From: Blasia pusilla
Lineage: Eukaryota; Marchantiophyta; Marchantiopsida; Blasiales
Assembly: GCA_050084515.1 (NCBI GenBank)
Contig: CM114271.1
Coordinates: 57,536,001 to 57,600,000, forward strand
Direction of reading: 5' to 3'
DNA length: 64,000 nt
A program made the translations under genes and the position numbers. Positions 36,918-47,830 of the stretch are shown piece after piece (the stretch's first letter is position 1; the number at the start of each line of letters is the position of its first letter). Below the pieces are notes generated by a model. That model did no database searches and had not been told where the DNA came from. It saw only the letters and a program-made list of their open reading frames with translations.

Positions 36918-38350
36918 ACGGATTTCACTTGAAGAACTAGAGTAGATCGATGGTAGCTTCGATAGTGGATCAGTAGGATCTGGTTAGGGCTGGATGTTTG
37001 TGGCTTGTGGCCTATGTTGGAGGTGTGAATCTGGTGTGTAGTTGGTTGGGAAAGAAGCGCCTTGTTGAGAGCTTTCCAACGTGCTTTAGAGCGCCAGATT
37101 TCGTTAAGGGAGTTGGAAGTTATCAAGGATTGAAGATTCTGGTTCGTGTTTGACGGTTTTCTGATGTGGAGAGCTTGGAGGGCGGAAGATCTGTTGAAGT
37201 TCATCCAGATCGGGTGAAAGGTTCCTGTTGCTAAATGTATTGTGATCTCATGTGAAGCTATCTGCTTGAGTGTGTGGAGCATTGCGGATTTTTGTGTGGA
37301 TGAATCTGGGCGGAAGCGTTGCCGGATTTGCAATTCATAAGGTGTATGGACAGCAAGTTGGTGTACAGAGCTCGATTGTAGCTGATTTTTTGTGGAGAGA
37401 TAGCTATGGTGGCCAATTATATTTTGGTCAAAAAAAATTCAATTTCGGTTAAGGATTTGTGGAGTAATTGCTGATCGAAATTTTGTGGACTAGCTCAAGG
37501 TCTCAAATATGGCGGACAGTAGATCGGAGGGGTTGGTTGGTTGGTGACTCATCCATTGTTGAAGATGCCTATCCCGTTGGGGGCACCTTGGTTGGGCCTC
37601 TCTCCATAGCGAAGCATGGCGAAGCATGGCGATAGGGTGTGAGAAGCGGAGTAAGGAGCAAAGAGCAAGCAAGCAAGCAAGCTTGCTTGCTGGGCGTGAG
37701 GTAGTTTTTGCAGGATTCGTGACTTGAGTGTTGCATAATTGGTCACCCATCTTTGGGCTATTCTGTGTGGAAGACGCTTAACTGCTGAGTTCTTAACTAT
37801 GCCAATGTACACACTAGTGTAGCTCATTTGGTGATGTTTGGAGATGTCTTAGGTGCTTTATGCATCTCGGGTTTTTGGTTGATGGACCTCTAGCGCATAG
37901 TACGGTGTAGCCTCTCCATGCAAGTGATATTTTCAGATGCTGCGAGTGCGACTAGCACGTCATCAACCAACGGCGGAGTAGCTATTGCGTTAGAATTGTG
38001 TGGTGGGTTGTGTGGATTCAGGGGGCGCAACGTTTGGTGGATTGTGTTACCTTGATTTCCATTTGCAATTGGAGGGTTATCGTTGGACTTCATGTGTTTG
38101 GATCCCCTCCATCGTTGCTTCTTGCTTGCTCCCCCATTGTTAGGGTTGACGCTGATTTCCAAAGTAGTTTTACTCCTGTGTGCTACCGGTAGTGAGGTTG
38201 TAGTGATGACCAGTAGACCGTGGGAGGCTTCTTGTGGTGATGACAGTTAGGTTGCCTACACCCATAGCTAGTAGAGCTAGAATAGTACAACGACATCGAC
38301 GTCACTTGGTTAATTAGTGGTGGTGATTTGGTGGTGGTGCGGCATCGGCG
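36918..38350 (+). other. Gypsy leader region
   Basis: 1.4 kb between the truncated LTR and gag. No recognised domain. A palindromic stretch of AAGCAAGC/GCTTGCTT repeats lies near 37665-37692. The upstream part may be scrambled by the same deletion that removed the LTR end. Confidence 0.45.
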
Positions 38351-39902
38351 TTGGTCATCAGGGAGCTGTGTGGTGGTCTGATTGGGGACCGTGGTGCGGA
38401 CAGTGGTGGTTTTACACGGAGTGGATTGAGGTATAGGCTACCTTTTCCACTTCCAATGATTGATGAAGAGGAGGACGGGGGTGTTCCAAACACCAAGTCT
38501 TCTACGTTGTTATCGAGTGTTGCAGCTCCATTGATTTGGGACATGGACGGGATATATGGGGCCATGAAGGGCCCACGACGATACTCAAGTGCAGTGGGCA
38601 CCATTGAGTTGGAGGACTTTATGCAGGAGTTTGATATGTGGTATGATATGCAAATGTTGCGGAATGCCACGTTGTTTACACCCTTCTTGGCTTGGAAGGA
38701 GTTGTTTCAGCACTTGGAGGGACCACCCATGGATGATTACCATAAGTTTAGGAAGGACCATGTTGCTGAGATTGAGGCTTGGAGACAATATTGGTCTCCA
38801 GGCTATGTGTCTATCACCCATGGTGGTATTGGTAGTAGTGCTCCTACTATGCCAGTCAGCCCGACGTTGAGTGGTACAAGTACAAGACGGAGTGGGGGTA
38901 TCGAGTGGAGGTACCCATGGAGGTACCAGTGGGGGTACTAGTGGAGGTACTAGTGCCCCACCATCATTCAGCCCAGTTACAGAGTTCTTCAAGAGGTCGA
39001 AGAAGAACTATCAGGGTGTGAAGACAGAGAAGTTGAGGAGTCTCCAGGAATTTGAGCGAAAGACTAGTAAGAGTCTTTGTGAGGCATACACTCGTATGCG
39101 ACGCGTGATTTCAGTTACCCATGGTGTGACTGAGGCTCAGGCAGTCTAGTTTTGGTATGGGATCTTGGATAGAGAGTTGCGCCGTACGATACGTGATGCT
39201 ACTCTTATGAGTGATGATTCACCCACATTGACCCATGTGTTTGCTCTATCTGAGAAAATTGAGCTTAACATGGTGGAGGAGAGAGTGGTGACATCCGTAT
39301 TCAGTAGGGATACAACTACTACTTCTCGTGTTCAGCAGTCCACCTCACAATCCCGTAGTAGTGGTGGTGGTAGTAGTAGTGGGGGTCGTGGGGGGTACAC
39401 ACGACCTCAGTCACGTCCTAGAGGGACACTTGCGCACAGACCATTGCCTTCATTTGCTGCCCCGCAGCAAGGACAGTCATGGTGGACATGTGGAGGTGAT
39501 CATGTTAGGATTTTTTGTCCCCAAGAGGATGGGAGACAGACTTTGGAGGATAGGCATCAGTCGGCCCCAACTCGGTGTGATCATTGCGGGAGACCAGGTC
39601 ATCCTCGAGAGCGTTTCTTTGATCTTCATCCAGAGTTGAGATCGGGCCGTGGCCGTGGTGGAGTAGCTCCCAGAGGCCGAGGTGGTAGAGATGGTAGGGG
39701 TGGTAGAGATGGATTAGTGGTTGGAGAGCCTACGGTGGCTACCCCGACCACTACGACAGAGTCAGCTTTGGCTGCTAGGATTGAGCAGTTGGAGCAAAAG
39801 TTGGCTACTATGGCTGGTATCGAGCATAGAGCAAGTTCGGGAGTAGGGGCTTCCACCTCTTATGGAGGGGATGATCTCTCTTATATGGCGAGTGCAGCAT
39901 AG
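38351..39902 (+). pseudogene. Gag of the methyltransferase-bearing gypsy element
   Basis: The frame at 38351-38941 contains WKELFQHLEGPPMDDYHKFR, then a shift near 38880 moves to the frame of 38871-39902: a GGTS-rich linker, PVTEFFKRSKKNYQGVK, FERKTSKSLCEAYTRMRR and LDRELRRTIRDATLMSDD, a capsid-like helical region. Two degenerate nucleocapsid knuckles follow: WTCGGDHVRIFC (about 39487-39522, first Cys lost) and CDHCGRPGHPRERF (about 39577-39618, last Cys changed to Phe). An Arg/Gly-rich tail and a coiled-coil-like ARIEQLEQKLATMAG end the frame. An in-frame TAG at 39147 also breaks it. Confidence 0.82.
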
Positions 39903-40479
39903 GTTGAGGCATCAGCTGCAATTACGAGAGGAGCCACTCGAGCGTCAGAGCCACGTGGTGCTACTGTGGAGTTGGACCCATAGAGGGGTGAGGTTGGGAG
40001 GCACGCTAGGCTTCCCCAGTCATTCTTGTTGTCTGAGGTGCTTAGGACTCCATCCATGGATCCTACGCAGCCTATTGAGCCTACAATGGGGATTGAGGCA
40101 TCTACATCGCATGTAGTAGATACGGATGCAACATCTAGTGCAGTATTGCACATGGCAACTTCAGTGTTGGGATTCCCATTGTTTTCGGCCACGCAGCTGA
40201 TGGCTTTAGGAGTTGACTTAGCTCCTGTATTTCAGCTAGCAGCCACGTTGTATGAACGTGGGGGTGTTACTGCTACACGTGTTGAGATAGATGAGGGTGT
40301 TGCGGTGGAGCGACCCTCTATGTCAGGTGTAGCATTGAGTACCAGTGCTACTTGGCAGGCAGCAGCGGCGAAGATGGTTGCATTACCAGCCCGGCCAGCC
40401 ATTGATCGTGAGAGGCTTACACCTGGTGTATGTATGTTGGACAATCGGAGTGGGATATTTTTCGATTGGTGAGTCCTAC

Positions 40480-40960
40480 AAGACAGGTGTATAGACCAGA
40501 TAGAGTCTTGTTAGACTCTCGTGCCTAACCTTTGATGTTGGGAAAGGCGGCATGTATTGGTTTGGGTATTCGGAGGTCAGAGCTTGAGTCTTGCCCATTC
40601 CAGATTCAAACATCACTTGGAGGAGCCAGTGATAGGTCTCAATTCATGACATGGGAGAATTTGTCTGTACAGTTGAGACCAGATCATGCGACTGATAGCT
40701 CCCGATTGGGAGTACCTATAGTGGTCACATCAGCCGAGTCGTATGATGTACTAGTTGGAGGAGCAGTATTGTACCTGATGGGTTTTCAAATGGACTACTG
40801 GAGTGAGACAGCGTCTTATAGACCTGGTTGGCAGTCCGGGGATGGACGTATGAGCCAGGTTCCTGTGAGATTTATTTATGGGGCTCGACCAGGAGGGTCT
40901 TTCCCAACGGTGTTAGCATCTGTGGCTGGTTTTAGTGGAGTAGTCACTTGGCCAGGAGAC
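40480..40960 (+). pseudogene. Aspartic protease region of the gypsy Pol
   Basis: The expected active-site triad D-S/T-G appears as DSRA at 40514-40525 and is followed at once by an in-frame TAA (40526-40528), so the protease is dead here. Downstream residues (SYDVLVGGAVLYLMGFQMDY) fit the C-terminal half of a retropepsin. It is in the same frame as the methyltransferase. Confidence 0.7.
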
Positions 40961-41229
40961 TTTTTGGAGGGTAATCTTTCTGCTATGGATTCTCTTGTGC
41001 ATGAGGAGGTAGAGGAGGTCCCTAGTTTTGCAGTAGAGGCATCCTCATCCTTGGATGTGCCACTTTGGAGTTCAGGCGGTGCACTACGGCAAGAGGCTGA
41101 TCGCCTAGTGAAGGAGGTTTGGTGTGAGGTTGTTATACCTCACGAGGAAGAGGAGGCCCCACGGCGGACTCCTACTTCTGGTCCAGTTGGGTTATCCCCT
41201 TTGGATACTACACCCATTGTATGGCAGTA

Positions 41230-42185
41230 TCCACCGGAGGGTATTTGTGTGTTAGATCTCTTTGGTGGGATTAGCACTGGTTTGGCTGTAGTGTTGCAGA
41301 TCGGTATTCATGTGCGGAGATACGTGTATGTGGAGCAAGATGAGACAGCCCAGAGAGTCTCATCCCGACATATTGGTCAGTTGATGCGGAGATATCCTGA
41401 GTTGTTGCCGCCATCAGCTATTCGTGGGTACCATCATACTTTGCCGTCACACATTGCATTGTTGGGGGCACAGGACCTTGAGAGGGTTAGTCTTGTGGAT
41501 TTGGTGATTGTTGGATGGCCATGTCACGGTCATACACGTGCTGGTCGTGGTGAGGGATTACATGACCCTAGGTCTCGATTATTTTGGGAGATGTTACGGG
41601 TGTTACCACATCTTCAGGTTCATCAAGCATGTGCTCCATCTTACATTCTGGAGAATGTTCCATTGTTGGGTGACACTCGGGCCCCGGATGATGGCGAGTT
41701 TTTATGAGGTGCAGTCTCGGATTGGACTAGCGGTGTTGTTGGATGCAGCGCGAGTTGGCTCACGTGCACATCATCCACGCTTGTGGTGGACAAACTTTTT
41801 GCCTAGGGAGGTTCTACGTCGAGTATATGATGCAGTGCAGCGGGGTCCTTGCCTTACAGTGGATAGTATCTTGGATACTGGGCGACTTTCTCGGTGGTGA
41901 GGGTTATTGATCGGTCATCCATGGCAATGGTGAACCGTGTGGGCCAGCCCAGGATGGCACTACCCACATTTGTGAGTTTTCCCTCGTTACATGCCTACAA
42001 GGAAGGTGGTCCCGAGCTTGTATGGGATTCTCATGTGTGACAGTTGGTGGAGCCTAACGCTGATGAGAGAGAACGTGCGATGGGATTTGCTACTGGTGTG
42101 ACAGCGGTTGCTTCCATTTCTGAGGCTTCACGACGTCATGTGTTGGGTCAGGCCATGGACTTGAGTTGTTTGACCTGGATTTTGA
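41230..42185 (+). pseudogene. C5 cytosine DNA methyltransferase domain, DNMT3-like, within gypsy Pol
   Basis: Motifs in canonical order: I (VLDLFGGISTGL, 41249-41284), a DNMT3-like RYVYVEQDETAQRVSSRH stretch, IV with the catalytic Cys (GWPCHG; Cys codon 41522-41524), GLHDPRSRLFWEMLRVL, VI (ENV, 41651-41659), VIII-like AHHPRLWWTNF (about 41770), IX/TRD side NRVGQPRMALPTF (about 41934) and X (ERERAMGF ... HVLGQAMDL, about 42068-42170). The order I to X rules out the circularly permuted plant DRM type. The catalytic residues look intact, but frameshifts near 41690 and 41895 and a TGA at about 42038 break it. Activity would transfer methyl from SAM to cytosine C5. It lies between protease and RT, about 320 codons long. 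Confidence 0.88.
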
Positions 42186-42545
42186 GTCTTGGGATGGCCG
42201 AGCAGCGTCGACGTTGGACTATGTCTATGGGTCTTCCACCCATTGTGATGAGCTCGATGGCTACCGGGTCGGTAGAGACATCGGCTGGGGGCGAGGAGAA
42301 TAGTATTTTGCATCCTTGGAGTAAATGGGATGTAATGGTTGGGCATGTGGAGTTGGTTGCTCATGCTCGTGAAGGAGTTATTTGCTCAGATGATGGTGTA
42401 GCTAAGGATGTACCATCTTGTGAGGGGGTTGACTAGCAGCCAATGGCGTCGTCCTCTCCCTCTAGTTTGCCAGTGGAGGAGACTTGAGAGCCATTACTTG
42501 GTGAGAAACGACACTTAACACAATTCCTACGTGCTCATAGGAGTT
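42186..42545 (+). other. Linker between methyltransferase and reverse transcriptase
   Basis: In the Pol frame, with stops at 42434 and 42485. No domain recognised. It may correspond to a spacer or proteolytic site in the polyprotein. Confidence 0.4.
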
Positions 42546-43395
42546 GTTTTTCCTTTAGCATGAAGGAGTTGGGTGCTTTGGTTGGATCCGATATACGGAT
42601 TGATTTGGCTAGTGATTCCCCAATCTTCCGTCATCCCTACCAATATAGTGATATGGAGAGGGACCTGATTCAGAGTAGGATGTTGGACCTTTTGGAGGCT
42701 GGATTAGTGGAGTTGTCGCATGGAGAGTATGCATCAGCCACTATCATGCCTGCTAAAAAGGATGTCCATGGCAACTATACGGATAGGCGGATGTGTGGAA
42801 ATTACCGTCCTATCAATCGGCAGACCTAGGCCGATAGGTATGTCATGCCTACACTTGAGGAGATCTTTGATGTGGTGGGACAGGCAAAGATTTTTAGTAT
42901 TTTGGAACTTCGGGCAAGATACCATCAATTGCCAATTCGAGAGAGTGACAAGGCCAAGACAGCATTTTGGGGTGTCAACTCTCATGGCAAGGATTGTTTG
43001 TACCAGTGGAAATTCTTACCCTTTGGGTTGAAGAATGCACCTGCCGAGTTTCAGAGAGTGATGGACAGAATCCTAGCAGGGTTGGATTTTGTTCGGTGTT
43101 ACATTGATGATATCTTGGTGTTCAGTAACATGGTGGAGGAGCATCTATTACATTTGCAGATTGTGTTTGAGCGATTGAAAGCTCATGGTCTACGTTTGCA
43201 TCCAAGAAAGTGAAAGTTCTTCCATGAGGATGTAGAGTACTTGAGTCATGTGATCTATCTAGGTGGTTTGGGAGTTCATAAAGAAAAGGTGGAGGCTATT
43301 GCACTTATTCCTCATCCGGTAGATGTGAGTAGAGTTCGGGCATTCATGGGATTAGCAAACTACTATCAGAGGTATGTGAAGGGATTAGTGCTATG
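42546..43395 (+). pseudogene. Reverse transcriptase of the gypsy element
   Basis: Typical Ty3/gypsy RT: DSPIFRHPYQYSDMERD, LLEAGLVELSHGEYASA, GNYRPIN, MPTLEEIFDVVGQAKIFSIL, FLPFGLKNAPAEFQRVMD and the catalytic YIDD (43100-43111), then LRLHPRK and a thumb region with FMGLANYYQRYVKG. In-frame stops at about 42827 and 43211 inactivate it. The first catalytic Asp of the motif-A region is replaced (IFSILEL). Confidence 0.92.
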
Positions 43396-44030
43396 GCAAA
43401 GCCTTTGAACCAATTGCTAAAATCAGATCAGGAGTGGCACTGGGGAGATGATTAGGAGAGAGCTTTTGTGGAGCTCAAGGCCCAGTTGGTGACGGCGCCT
43501 ATTTTGAGGAGACCTATCAAAGGGCGCCCATTTCAGTTACACACTGATTGGAGTAGGTTGGGACTTGGAGCGGTGTTGACACAACGTGATGATGAGCACA
43601 TGGAGTTTGTGGTGGTGTATGCAAGTCGTTCGAATAATGCAGCGGAGTCGCGCTATAGTTCATATGATTGGAGTAGATTGGGACTTGGAGCGGTGTTGAC
43701 ACAACGTGATGATGAGCACATGGAGTTTGTGGTGGCGTATGCAACTCGTTCGAATAATGCAGGAGAGTCGCGCTACACTTCATATGAGGGAGAGTGCTTG
43801 GCAGTAGTGTGGGCTGTGGCACACTTTAGGTGTTACTTGTTTGGCACACAGCTTACCCTTGTTATTGATCACCAGCCGCTCAAGTGGTTGATGGAGTCTG
43901 ACAAGCTTACAGGGAAGCTTGCACGGTGGTCTCTTATCTTACATGAGTATGACTTCCAAGTGGTTCATAGACCTGGAGTTGCCAACCTTTATGCTGATGG
44001 GTTGAGTAGGAACCCATGTACTAGCCAAGA
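43396..44030 (+). pseudogene. RNase H region with an internal 120-bp tandem duplication
   Basis: FQLHTDWSRLGLGAVL, YEGECLAVVWAVAHFRCYL, LVIDHQPLKWLM and VVHRPGVANLYADGLSR mark a gypsy RNase H. The segment from DWSRLGLGA to the SSY/TSY end is present twice (43546-43665 and 43666-43785; 120 bp, 40 codons, in frame), which would insert a second copy of the first strand and helix region. Confidence 0.88.
43546..43785 (+). repeat. 120-bp in-frame direct duplication in RNase H
   Basis: Two adjacent copies, each beginning GATTGGAGTAG and ending near TCATAT, differing at about eight positions. The duplication is therefore not brand-new and may have been carried by the family. Confidence 0.9.
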
Positions 44031-44289
44031 GGATGCAACTGGGGCTAGATGGCATGGCGAGGTTGATGAGGAGATGGTGCCAGGTTGGCATGCATCCGCC
44101 TTTTTATGTTGGTTAGGGGTGGACTCTAGTATGGAGGACCACATGACATCTTACTCTAGCCAGAGGGTAGATGGCCAGCCTTCAGATCCTAAGGTTGGAG
44201 ATGGTGGTACGGATCAGCGTGATATTCATGATGATGCGTTGGTGTTGGAGTTCCTACGGACTAGTTGGGTGCCAAGGCATAGTGAGTGC

Positions 44290-45535
44290 CAAGGAGCGAG
44301 ACCGTGTTCTTCAACATGCTAAGAGGTATCGATTAGAGGGAACACATATTCTCCGTGTGTGGGAGGATGGTAGAGTACGAGTAGTGTCGCATTTGGCTCA
44401 GAGAGAGAGAATTGTGCGACATGCCCATGAGGAGTTGGGACATTTTGGGGTAAAGCGTACGTATAGCTTACTCCTTGGTCAGTATTGGTGGTGTGGCATG
44501 CATACTTAGGTGCAGCAGTTGGTGTCACGTTGTATGGTTTGTGACCGGATGAGGGCATCATTAAATTCCCCTACACCATAGTTACACCCCTTGCCTATTA
44601 TGGGGTTGGGTTATCGTTGGAGTATGGACTTTGCGAGACCGTTACTATTGACTGTACGACATCATCGATATGTGTTGGTGATGGTGGAGCACTTCTCCAA
44701 GTGGATTGAGTTGGTGGCATTACTTGACAAGGCAAGTGAGGGAACGGCGTATGCGTTTCTTGATAGAGTGCTTAGTCATTTTGGTGCACCGGTGAAGTCT
44801 TGACCCACCAGGTCTGAGTTTTAGGGTGAGTTTCAGGTGTTGTGTGACAAGGCGTTGATTGATCATCCGACCACGTCTGAAGATCATGCAGAGGCGGATG
44901 GTTTGGCTAAGCGTGTGGTTCAGACGGTGAAGAGGGCATTGCGCAAGTATGGCCTACAGAAGGGGCATCTTGGAGACTGGGATATTCAATTGTCATGGTT
45001 AGCCATGGGGTATAGGTTCAATCGCCAAGCATCCTTGGCTTCCTTCTCACCTTATTTTATGTTATACGACTGAGATCTAGACTTGCCAGCAGTAATTGGT
45101 CGTGAGTCTAGTGAGATGGTGAACCTTGATGACCCAGAGATGTGGATGAGAGTGTGTTCTGAGCGGGCAGAGCTCTTTTGGAGAGTTATGCCAACAGCCT
45201 TTGAGAATCTTGCCATTGCTCAACACAGGGATACGTTGCGGTATGCAACCATTCGGGATGGAGGTTATCGACCATCAATTCGTAGGTTCCATGTGGGAGA
45301 CTATGTCTATTTGCAGCAGATTGCAACGACAACGTTGGATGTGACGGCAGGCCGCACTGTTTTACGAGGGCGCGAGGTGTTAGCTTCTGGAGTTGTCATG
45401 TTGGAGGATCGTGATGGAGTTGTTTGGAAGGACCATATGCGTAATTGTGCGCTATGTCATCTTCCAAATGTGGATGGTACTGTTGACCCAAGCTTAGCCA
45501 TGATACATGCTAGCTTGAGGTGCATGGTTATGTGG
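44290..45535 (+). pseudogene. Integrase of the gypsy element
   Basis: HHCC zinc domain (HAHEELGHFGVKRTY then CMVCDRM, about 44421-44550), DDE core beginning RWSMDFARPL (first Asp about 44628) and YVLVMVEHFSKWIELVAL, then the segment SRTEF-type block in which the second Asp is lost (PTRSEF) and stops occur at 44801 and 44821, and EADGLAKRVVQTVKRAL with the Glu (about 44890). A C-terminal GPY-like part is PSIRRFHVGDYVYLQ (about 45270-45320). It inserts the cDNA into chromosomes. Inactive as read. Confidence 0.88.
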
Positions 45536-45660
45536 GTCTGCTGGTAACGCAGCCCGTATGTTGGTGTGTGATCGGTGTTCTAGGGGTTGGCACATTATGT
45601 GTTTGACTCCACGTATGGATGTTGTTCCTACTGGAAGGTGGATTTGTCCTCGATGTACTT
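45515..45660 (+). pseudogene. PHD finger C-terminal to integrase
   Basis: Read in the frame of 45531, a C4HC3 pattern is seen: C at 45531, then C-x2-C (MLVCDRCSRGWH), H four residues on, IMC, then 14 residues to WICPRCT and a stop at 45659-45661. The first Cys of the first pair (TGC at 45521) is in the integrase frame, so one extra base just before 45531 separates the two frames. Spacing otherwise fits PHD fingers, which commonly bind histone H3 tails. Its place after integrase parallels the chromodomain of chromoviruses, suggesting an integration-targeting role. Confidence 0.78.
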
Positions 45661-45816
45661 AGGAGAGGTAGATAACATGATCTTTGCATGATATGGATTA
45701 CAGATGTGCGACTAACGATGGGGCAACCTAGCACCCGACCTTCTGATTCGTGCACCCCGTATATAGCATGTAGTAGATGTATAGGGCTACCTGGGAGTTA
45801 GAGGGACCTAATCCCC

Positions 45817-45830
45817 AATTAGGGGGCGAG
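45817..45830 (+). other. Polypurine tract candidate
   Basis: A purine-rich AATTAGGGGGCGAG lies just before LTR-like sequence, the expected place of the plus-strand primer. Confidence 0.6.
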
Positions 45831-45937
45831 TTATGGTACACTTGTGTTTGTGGATGCTCTCGTCTATGTTATGTATGTATATGAGTATGGTATGTCAGCG
45901 ATGTATGTTTTATGACGATGTGGATTCGCAAGACAGC
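45831..45937 (+). repeat. Extra truncated LTR 3' end directly before the 3' LTR
   Basis: This 107-bp piece (GGTACACTTGTGTTTGTGG ... GCAAGACAGC) repeats the last part of the 3' LTR (about 46310-46394). It sits between the polypurine tract and the complete LTR, so the 3' side carries one partial and one full LTR in tandem. Confidence 0.7.
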
Positions 45938-46394
45938 TGTCATGACCATACGGATTATGTCGTAGAGTATAGTGTGCTAGTAGATGCCATACCTTATGTA
46001 GGGCCGTAGTGTCTAGGTAGAGATGCGGTTTCATACATAGGGTTGGGGGTTACTCAGTTGAGGGTGACTTTTCCAATAGGACCCGCTCTTAGGTTAGAGG
46101 ATATAGTATGGAGTGCACTCAAAGAACAGTTAGTTCTTTGAGTTGAGCCTGTTGAGTCGGAAGTTAGCCTTGGTAGTGAGTAGAGATCTTGGCTATGGTG
46201 GTTCTCGCAAGCTTCGACTTGGATTCTCCCATCGTGGAGTGGGTTTGGCTCGATTGTATGTGATTCTATACGTGTTTTATGACAGTAGGTCTTTCACATA
46301 TTTTAGTTGTGGTACACTTGTGTTTGTGGATGCTCTCGTCTATGTTATGTATGTATGTGAGTATGATATGTCAGCAATGTGGATTTGCACGACA
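45938..46394 (+). repeat. 3' LTR, complete
   Basis: 457 bp from TGTCATGACC to GCACGACA with a 4-bp inverted TGTC/GACA at the ends, followed by CACA and resumed Helitron B coding sequence. Confidence 0.85.
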
Positions 46395-46398
46395 CACA

Positions 46399-47830
46399 TC
46401 TTGGGAAGGGTTGTTGGTTGCATTCATGTGCTTGAATTCCAAAAAAAAGGTTTACCACATGTACATATTTTGATTATTATGGATCATGAGGATAAGCCAC
46501 GCTCAACATCCGATTATGATGATTTAATATCTGCTGAGATTCGTAATCTAAACACTCATCCCACACTTCATTCTACGGTAGCTAATTGCATAGTTCATGG
46601 CCCATGTGGACAACTCAATCAAATGCTCCATGCATGGATAAGGAAACCAAGAAGTGTACCAAAGGCTATCCTAAGCCTTTTGCAAGCATAACTATGGAGA
46701 GAGAGGATGGATATCCAATTTATCAAAGGTATGCAATCTATCACTAAACTTTGCATCTTTTGGATTTGCAAAACTTCCCAACCTTCTGATTTATTATAAG
46801 ATGTATCTATATTAATTTATTCCTTCATTCTTACGATAGAGGTTGGCTAATGGAATAAAGGTAATGAAGCGTGATCAAAGTTTGGACAATCGTTGGGTTG
46901 TTCCTTACAATCCTTTGTTGCGTATTCTCTTTGATTTTCATATCAATTTGGAGAACACAAATAACATTTCGAGTGTGAAATACTTATAGAAATATGTATA
47001 TAAGAGATCTGATGGGATATCATTTAAGGTTTCAAATGATGCAACCACTGAAACAACAAGGGAGACAATCAATGAAACATCACATTATCTTGATGCGAGG
47101 TAGTGACTCTTTTGTGAATCTTTTTTTTTTCATTGCTTCAATATGTCTATACATTCGAGAACATATGAAACCTTACTAATTTATTTTTATTATTATTATT
47201 GTGTAGCACATATAGATATGTTTCTTCCTTCAAGGCATGTTGGAGATTGTTCAAGTTTAGCTTACAGGCGGAACATCCAAGTATTGTAAGGTTGGCAGTT
47301 CATCTACCAGAGTTACAAACCGTTTTCTTCAATGATCACGAAAATATCGAGGAGATACTACAAAGGAATAGGGAGACAACTCTTACATAATGGTTTGCAA
47401 CTAATCACTTAGATTTGGAGGCTCGAAAATATCTATACGTCTAGTTTCCTTCCTATTATCGTTGGAGCCAAAAAAAAAAGGGATTCGACGAATTCAAAGG
47501 AGAAATAGTTGTGGTCATCCCATTGGTCATTTATATCTTACTCATCCAGGTAAATATGTTTGCAATTTCTATAATGTATTCACAAATTATGTAAATTTTC
47601 AAGCATCATTTAATCATTGTTATGTGTGGTATATTAAGTGATTACATTCAAGTTTTCATAGGTGAAGGAGAACGACATTGGTTGCGCTTGTTGCTTCATC
47701 GTGTTCGAGGTGCAACTACGTAGGAATACTTGAGAACTGTGCAAGGAGTGTTATATCCAACATTTAAGGAGGCCGCTATTCAAAAGGGTCTTCTTGAGGA
47801 TGGTAGGGAAGTGTTCTCGTGCTTTCAAGA
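46399..47830 (+). pseudogene. Helitron B Rep ORF, 3' part
   Basis: Resumes as ILGRVVGCIHVLEFQ, then the HUH motif GLPHVHILI (the two His that bind the metal at the nicking site), DHEDKPRSTSDYDDLISAEI and VANCIVHGPCG. Later pieces are DNRWVVPYNPLLRILFDFHI with KYVYKRSDG (46880-47020), RYVSSFKACWRLF with VRLAVHLPELQTVFF (47210-47390) and HWLRLLLHRVRGATT, LYPTFKEAAIQKGLLEDG (47675-47830). Possible introns, frameshifts and stops separate them. The HUH residues are kept although the gene is broken. Confidence 0.85.

Larger units (their letters stand above)
36560..46394 (+). mobile_element. Ty3/gypsy retrotransposon carrying a DNA methyltransferase and a PHD finger
   Basis: 9.8 kb with the order LTR - leader - gag - protease - C5 cytosine methyltransferase - reverse transcriptase - RNase H - integrase - PHD finger - LTR. 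RT before integrase places it in Ty3/gypsy. Protease, methyltransferase, RT and integrase share one reading frame (apart from local shifts), so the methyltransferase was an in-frame part of the Pol polyprotein, not an inserted neighbour. LTR ends are TGTC...GACA with CACA duplications. About 5% LTR divergence plus several stops and shifts show an older, dead copy. Methyltransferases in retrotransposons have been reported for charophyte algae and dinoflagellates; I do not know of this exact architecture. Confidence 0.9.

Noticed and set aside
38996-39902. Host CCHC zinc-finger protein
   Set aside because: Position between LTR and protease, and capsid-like helices before the knuckles, fit gag.
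41230-42185. Plant DRM-type methyltransferase
   Set aside because: DRM enzymes have motifs VI-X before I-V; here motif I comes first and X last.
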